DNA of 64,000 nt from Phellopilus nigrolimitatus (Eukaryota > Basidiomycota > Agaricomycetes > Hymenochaetales > Hymenochaetaceae): contig JAJOHG010000002.1 in assembly GCA_021029095.1 (NCBI GenBank), positions 1,922,001 to 1,986,000 on the forward strand. Direction: 5' to 3'. Made by a program: the position numbers and the translations under genes. Below are positions 57,958-64,000 of the stretch, one piece after another. Below the pieces are notes generated by a model. It searched no databases. It was given only the letters and a program-made list of their open reading frames with translations, and was not told where the DNA came from. Each line of letters starts with the position of its first letter. Position 1 is the stretch's first letter.

Positions 57958-59947
57958 TTATTGCTGCTTCTGGAGAGATAGCGGCTTCTTCTCCTCAACC
58001 ATATTTGCCTCTAGATCTGCTGGAAAATATGATTCGAACACATTAAGACCCTTTGTCGCCTTCGGCCAGTGCCCACATATAGAAAACAGCTACACAAACA
58101 GTGAGCTTAACGAGCTATACAGAAAGACGCTGCAACCTCACCTAAACTGCGGTACGGCTTCCAGCTTTCCGTAAGGTCTTCCATTTCCTTCGGCGTGAGC
58201 AGCACGCCTCTAGAAGAACGCACTGATAAGGTTTGTCATAACAGTGATAGACGACCTACGTACTTGACCTTCTTCTTTCCTTCCAGCCTGCTTTGTAGAT
58301 CGCTGATGGTCATGCCCTCTGGGAGTGGCGGAGGATGGTACTTCGTCGGTAAGACCTTGTTGAGTGTCCTATTGATGGAAGGTGTAAATGCCGGCGGCGG
58401 AGCGGGGATATCAACATCGTCCGCATCTGTACCGCTTCCTCTGGTGCCATTTTTGCGTACTGGTGTGACGGGAGCTGGAGGGAAAGTTGATGCGTCGGGA
58501 GTAAGAGCACGAGCAGGTAAAGCTACTTCAAGGCCATTGTCGACGTCCATGCGAGCGTCAACAGACGAAGTGCTCTGAGCTGGCAACGCGTCAGCCGCAC
58601 CCTTGTTTTCTTCCGTGTCTGCAGGCCCCTTAGGGAGTTTATTCGGGGCGATTGAATATGTGTGTTTGGGTGAATGAAGAGAAAGGAACCATCGAACGAT
58701 CCCGCGCTGGACTCCCAAATCCCCTGCAGAGATCGCAAGGTTAATGTGACGCTTAGATAGTGTTGGGACGTACCAACTGGAAGGATATCTGGACGGCGCA
58801 AAGAGAAAATCGCAAACATGTCGACTGGGGTTATGTGCTGAGAAAGAGCCCAACCTCTGCAATTGTTAAAAGAAGCAAACCTGTCCACTGAGTCCCAAAG
58901 AATCAGTCATGTTCGCAGTCACCAACGGAAGACGTTTCTTACTTTTCCAATTCCACGAACCGCGACGAGCATTTCGTATAATGCTTCATCATTGGCTTGC
59001 AAGATTTTGTTGTTTGACAATCTTCCGTCAGCAAATCTTGCTGCTAAATCTTGAACTGAGGTGTTGCATAAATCAACAAGATCATTGGGGAACGTGTACA
59101 GATAAAAGTCAAACGAACCATATTCAGCTTTCCTCCCACTAAGTCCGGCAGTACGCAAAGTAGGGATATCTAAAGAAGAAACTTGCTGCGCTGCGGGGAA
59201 AAATGTGTCCGGGTTGCTCGTTGAACTAGTGAGACATTCAGTCAGTGGATTGAAGGATATTATGTGAGGGATCACAAACCCTGAAGGGGCCGGCTTTTCA
59301 GGCATAGAGGGGTCGAAAAGGCGAATGAATTTGTGAGTGATTGAGCGTGCGGCGAGCCAAGATATCTGTTGGCCTCTGCTTCTTGTATAAGATCACGAAG
59401 CACTGGTAAATACGGGGAAATCTTAACTACTGACAAGATCGAGGTTGTCAATGTCCTGTGGTCGGATTTGTATCAGAATATATGGCAAGAAGAAATTGAA
59501 AAGTAATCGAAAAAGCTTCGGACCTCACCTAAAAGGATCGACCCGTTCCAAGTGTTCGAACGGACGGCATTTCATCTTAGAGAAAAGGTCATCGAAACGC
59601 GGATCGGCGTCTATAAGATGTTTCCTTGCATCATCAAACGAGAATGATAAGACAGCTGGAAGGAGGGCTGGAACCGACAGTGTCCCGTCAACCGGCGGAA
59701 CAAGTAGATGTGATGTCTTAGGATCGTCGATACTAGCACTGCTAACTTTATCAACCTGTTTGAGCTCTGCTTCCTTCTCCTTAGCTGGTGTCGTTTTAAT
59801 TGTACTCCTTGACTTCGTTGATGTCGCCTTCTTTGTTCCTTTTGCCGGAGTCTTCGAGCTTGACTTCGTGTTTTTGGTCAATGGGCGAGCATTTGCGTCA
59901 TTCGAACTTTGTCGAGTAACGCAAGTCGCCGAACGTGTTACCGGCAT
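57958..59947 (-). CDS. DNA-3-methyladenine glycosylase II (AlkA/Mag1-like, HhH-GPD)
   Basis: The start is taken at 59947 (MPVTRSATCVTRQSSNDANA); the frame is open upstream but this is the usual MPVTRSA type of start. A basic Ser/Lys/Thr-rich, probably nuclear N-terminus (SSKTPAKGTKKATSTKSR) precedes the catalytic part: AVLSFSFDDARKHLIDADPR, SWLAARSITHKF, LRTAGLSGRKAEY, LAARFADGRL, EMLVAVRGIGK (hairpin), VDMFAIFSLRRPDILPVG and DLGVQRGI with the catalytic Asp. A ~110-residue Pro/Ala-rich insert leads to LLTPKEMEDLTESWKPYRSL and YMWALAEGDKG, the usual fungal C-terminus. It excises alkylated purines in base-excision repair. Several introns are clear but not all boundaries were fixed. It is divergent from the O-acetyltransferase gene. 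Confidence 0.9.
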
Positions 59948-60235
59948 GACAGTAACTTGAGGACTCAGTCTCAATGTGCAGCACTTGAGCCGCCTGAGAG
60001 ATGACTGGCACAGTATCGTCCTTGCCGGTGGTATTGGTAAGAGGGAAAGATTCAACATTCCCGACCATTGACTCGCTCAGCGTCTGTGTTTAGCAACTAC
60101 CGTGCCGAGCTTCGTGAGATGACGAATACCGCTTCGAATTTCCATATGAGGAACACTTCGGAACATCGATCCCTCCGAGAAACATCCGTCATCTACCTTT
60201 CGCGGTGTGCTACATATTGGCATTTAGAAGTCGAC

Positions 60236-61303
60236 ATGCAAAATGGCAGCGCAGATTCCAACGAACACTTGTCCGAGCGCGAGAAAATGGTCAGAGGCCT
60301 TGCTTATAATGCCATAGATGATAGAGAACTCTTCGGACTTCGTCTTCGAGCGCGAAAGCTGCTGAAGGAGTACAACGTACGTCGTCAGCCATAGAATTAA
60401 CACCCCAGCCCTCATAATCAAATTGAGCGCCGATATGGATTACGTAGTAACTGATCTGAGCGTTTCAGGACTACCCACCGCCTGAATTTACACCTGATCT
60501 AAAGGCTGCAGATTTCTTCGGTCCAGATGAACGATTCCAAATCTTAGCCAATCTTTTCGGCATGAGTTTGAGTAGAGCTAGACTCCTCGGAATAGATCCT
60601 CCATTTCACTGCGACTACGGGTCGTACATCGAGTTCAAGGGAGACTTCTACGCCAACTTCAATTTGATTGTACGCCCTGCTTCTAGTGTCACATTTAGTA
60701 AATTGTTGAACGTTGAACCGTCGTTGAATCTCTTCCTTTCTAGATTCTAGGTAGGAGCACGCTGTAAAACCCGAAAGATAAATTGCGCTGATGTTATTTG
60801 CCTTCGCGTAGACTGTGCCAAGGTCACCATAGGTCATCGCGTTTTATGCGGGCCAAACGTTCAGGTAATCGTACCAGAGAATTTTTTCATTTAAATGGGC
60901 TTCTAAGACATTTTCGTGAAGTTGTTAAGCGCCACGCACTCAGTCGACGTAGCAGAACGGAAAGCAGGCTTAGAGAGGGCCTATCCCATTACGGTGCAAT
61001 TCTTATTCGTGATGAATTTTTCGTCATTCGACGAGACTGACTTCTCGGCAGATCGGCGATGACGTCTGGATAGGTGGGGGTGCGATAATTATTGGACCTT
61101 GCACAATCGGCAATGGCGTAACGATTGCGGCTGGAGCTGTTGTATGTTGTCTCTAAAGCTGGACAGCTTTTTATCTTGGTGTTGATCTATTTCAGGTTAA
61201 GGGTGATGTTCCCGATTATGTCGTAGTCGGCGGGGTACCAGGAAAAATCATCAAGCGTCTTGACCCTTTACCAAAGGAGGACGCAAATGCCAAGGACGAT
61301 TGA
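60236..61303 (+). CDS. Maltose/galactoside-type O-acetyltransferase (left-handed beta-helix)
   Basis: Seven exons (60236-60376, 60469-60669, 60744-60750, 60812-60864, 60922-60993, 61052-61141, 61196-61303) give 223 residues. Mac-type N-terminus (SEREKMVRGLAYNAIDDREL, RLRARKLLKEYN), then the hexapeptide-repeat helix: PPFHCDYGSYIEFKGDFYAN, ILDCAKVTIGHRVLCGPNVQ, SATHSVD with the catalytic His, AGLERAYPITIGDDVWIGGG, AIIIGPCTIGNGVTIAAGAV, VVVGGVPGKIIKRLD. It transfers acetyl from acetyl-CoA to a sugar hydroxyl; the natural acceptor in fungi is not known. Codons for ILD are split over a 7 nt micro-exon (60744-60750), without which the frame fails. Length fits the family exactly. Confidence 0.9.
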
Positions 61304-63348
61304 CGTTTCACATGTGGATTCTATTGTCGGTGTGTATGATAAACCATACTGTTGTCTGCCTTAGATTATAGAGCAGTTTCATGGGTAAAGCGGAGCAATT
61401 TAGCGACAATGGTCTCAATGTATTCTGGCTACTTTTATTTTTGTTTTGCTCTAAGCGAATCCTTCGCAGAGATTTCAGATTAGCCTAATGTAAGAAAGAT
61501 CAAATCCAACCTTGTCCCTCCTTCCGTACTGAAGCTGAATGCCACTCTTTGACCGCAATCTAAACGCGCGAGATTTTGAAGGCTTTCCGGATCATCGTAA
61601 CGGTTAGCGGTCCACAGATGGTAACCGACAAAGGGCAGTTTCTGCTACGCTTGAGATACACGCGGACCACATACGTGTTCATGGACGGTGCTATCCTTGT
61701 CCTGAGTACGGGGCATGCCCGTGAAAGAGTCGGCAGGTCTGCACATGAGACAGTTCAACCGGATAGGTAATACCAGCGTAATCCTTTACGACACGGTCAA
61801 AGCCATGTTCTAAGTCGAAGTTGCGCGCGAGAATATCTAGAAGTTTTAGGACGTCTGATGTGGTAGCCTGCGAGGTTCGTGCTGGGCTGCCAGAGGGAGA
61901 CACTTGATGAACTTTAGAGGTACGTGGATCGAAACACGACATTCTCTGAGACCTCTAGAAGCTCGGAAATGTACCCGTTAACGCGCATGAGTGCTTTCAG
62001 ATTGTCCTGCGAATTTTATGCTACGGTGGAGTTTCCGAAAATTGGCCTGTTGATAGTCAAAAAGTTTAACTTTTTTGAATATTCTTTAGCTGGTCGCGTT
62101 ATAACCCCTAGGAGATCGTAACTACTCAACCCTTTCTTCCAGAGTCGATTCAATTGTTCACGATTGCAAAATAAAGAACACTCCTGAACGCAAGGAACGT
62201 CCGCTGAGCCACTACTGTGCTCGTGAAAAGATATGATGTAATCAGAGATCAGCAGAAATTGAACTCCGAAGTCACCTCTACAACTTACCCAAACTGATTG
62301 GATTGATCTAAGCTTTATAATGGCACACATGCGAATTTTCTTCAGGGTAACTTGGAGGTCAAAGAGTCTCCATTCGCTGGCGATGTTATTGTCCATCTTT
62401 GCCACATAGTCATTTCGGAAGGCAACTGAACGTGTGCGCTATGTTTCTTCGATTGAAGATTTTGCTCACAAGGCTAATTGGATCGTTGTATACGTATAGT
62501 AAAGATAAGGAATCAACATCAAAGAGCTGGACTTTGTATATCGACGCCTTTCATAACTCGCTCTATTTGGAACCTTGCTGAAGAATGGTATTTTTACCTC
62601 AGGCAATTAAATGAGTCAAGATTGGCAGAACTCCCTCGATTTGCTCGCTACCACCTTCTTGTCGGGTTCAACTTGCATGGTCTTCTGCTTTCTATCATTA
62701 TGGCAAAAGGTTGCAGACTGAAGCAAGCGTTGCCGCCCATTTGGACTTCAGATTTGCATGATTGTTATTGACGTCATTGTGTAAGAGCCAAGCTTTTTCT
62801 ATGTCATATGAGAGTGTCATCCTCCCGGTGTGCACTGTTCGCGCTGTCGCGGATGCAACTTACCCAGACAGCAACGAGAGGATGTTAAATCAGACTGAGC
62901 CTGATCATCGATCGCGAAGAGGCTTGTCCGTCGATGTCGGACAGCATTGAATACATCAGCTATCTCTACTTTCCTGGGCCCATGATCTCACAATGGGCAG
63001 TACGATCATCGGCCCTACTGCTGTATTTTTATGCTCGAATGTAACTATCATGCACGACTGTCCTAATTACCGCACATTAGGATTCGCTCGATTATGCCGC
63101 GATGGTCGGGGACAAGCCAATAGCTTCGCACCATCTGACAGAGTACCTGCACTTGTTTCTGTTCAAAAGCCATTCATGGAGGTGCGACTATCGCTCTTCC
63201 ACGCAAGAAGATTCACCCTTCCGCACACATGACACATGGACGGTACCGGAGACAATGCTTTAAAGGAGATCCAGCGACGAGACTTTAAGACCATCTTGGC
63301 CGAATTTCACTTTACATTGCTTGCAACACGTCCCATACACACTGCAAT
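61304..63348. other. Two-kilobase stretch without an assignable gene
   Basis: Several mid-sized frames exist (minus 61691-61942 with SDVLKLLDILARNFDLEHGF; minus 62016-62405, start MAKMDNNIASEWRLFDLQ; plus 62478-62771), but none matches a family I know and none connects to others by clear splice sites. The minus frame starting at 61942 looks most protein-like. The stretch may hold a decayed gene or a poorly conserved one. Confidence 0.4.
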
Positions 63349-64000
63349 ATGGACGCGACGTTGAATGGTACGAACGGCGCGCATGCTTCTAGCATCGATG
63401 CTGCCGCGAAGGCGGCCATGGGCGCAAACCCAGGAGTCGGATACAATAAGGTCGCACCGCCGAACTCGACTGGTATCAAGGTTGTCATCGTCGGTGCGGG
63501 CTTCGCTGGCCTTGCGTGCGCAATCGAGTGCAAACGTAAGGGACACGAAGTTCTGCTGTTAGAGAAGTTTAAAGAGCTGAAGATTCTCGGTGAGTCGAAA
63601 CGTTCCCACGCCTGCTTAAAGTCGTTTGTTAATGCACCACTCAACTTTAGGCGATGTAAGCGGTATACTTTAAAGCTGCGAAGCCACGTTGACTCAAAAT
63701 TTATTTCCAGGTTATATCGTTTATGAATAATGCTGGCAAGATTTTCGAGCGTTGGGGCCTTCACGACGAGTGAGTCCAAGTAGGCGCCTCCATAACTATT
63801 GCTGAACTCTCTTTGTCTACCGTTACAGTATGTGGCCGTTATGCTCCCATGTTTTCGAGCTTAATCTGCATAACTCGAAAGGGGAGTTGCTCACCGTTCA
63901 GAAGGTACATAGCAAGATGTACGACTCGTATTCATATAATGGCCATCGCGGCCAACTGCACGAGTGTCTTTTCAAGTATGCAAAGGCCATTGGCGTGGAG
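63349..64000 (+). CDS. FAD-dependent monooxygenase (salicylate-hydroxylase-like), 5' part
   Basis: Exons 63349-63589, 63651-63655, 63711-63769 and 63829 to beyond the window end. ATG at 63349 gives MDATLNGTNGAHASS. The Rossmann fold KVVIVGAGFAGLACAIECKR with GxGxxG and the terminal Glu of LLLEK bind FAD; ILGDVISFMNNAGKIFERWG and RGQLHECLFKYAKAIGVE (GR/GQ-L region) are typical of PHBH-fold aromatic hydroxylases. The substrate cannot be told from this part. The Gly-Asp of ILGDVIS is encoded across a 5 nt micro-exon (63651-63655). The C-terminal half, including the second FAD motif, lies outside. Confidence 0.9.

Overview
The window is nuclear DNA from a filamentous basidiomycete, most likely an Agaricomycete. 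Nearly every gene is cut by many 45-70 nt GT-AG introns, often around very small exons. There are conserved fungal housekeeping genes, NACHT-WD40 (fungal NLR) genes of the kind amplified in mushroom-forming fungi, and a helical DNA-kinase-like/chromodomain protein of a family I know from basidiomycetes. No rRNA, tRNA, CRISPR, plasmid or phage feature was found.

Left end (1-8.2 kb): the 3' end of TRM11, a complex I B12 subunit, a complete 11-exon TOP1, a small SWIM-zinc-finger SWS1/ZSWIM7-like gene, and a decayed S10 serine carboxypeptidase.

Centre (about 9.6-33.3 kb): a tandem, partly decayed amplification of a block ordered TOP1 (+), SWS1 (-), NLR (+), CDCA7-like zinc-finger gene (-). TOP1 is complete only at the left edge and the CDCA7-like gene only at the right edge. 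Between them lie two full-length NLRs, each with 14 WD repeats, and truncated, shuffled remnants of the CDCA7-like gene, TOP1, SWS1, an importin-beta gene and the tail of a third NLR. This block is the most unusual part of the window.

Right part (33.4-64 kb): mostly intact single-copy genes. They are TIM17, a mitochondrial Mmc1-like protein, a VanZ-like membrane protein, a prolyl aminopeptidase, an AVT-type amino-acid transporter, ERG8, a 1221-residue disordered protein with a conserved Cys-rich core, an HMUDK-helical-domain/chromodomain protein, the complex I PSST subunit NDUFS7, a cytosolic phospholipase A2, a 3-methyladenine DNA glycosylase, a maltose-type O-acetyltransferase, and the 5' part of an FAD monooxygenase that runs off the end.

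Several genes at 50.3-53.9 kb have single-nucleotide insertions that break otherwise perfectly conserved frames, which looks more like assembly error than gene death. Three proteins act on DNA bases or chromatin marks (CDCA7-like, HMUDK-chromo, AlkA-type glycosylase), but they are not adjacent and no operon-like linkage is implied. All exon coordinates were worked out by hand from splice signals, phase and family conservation.
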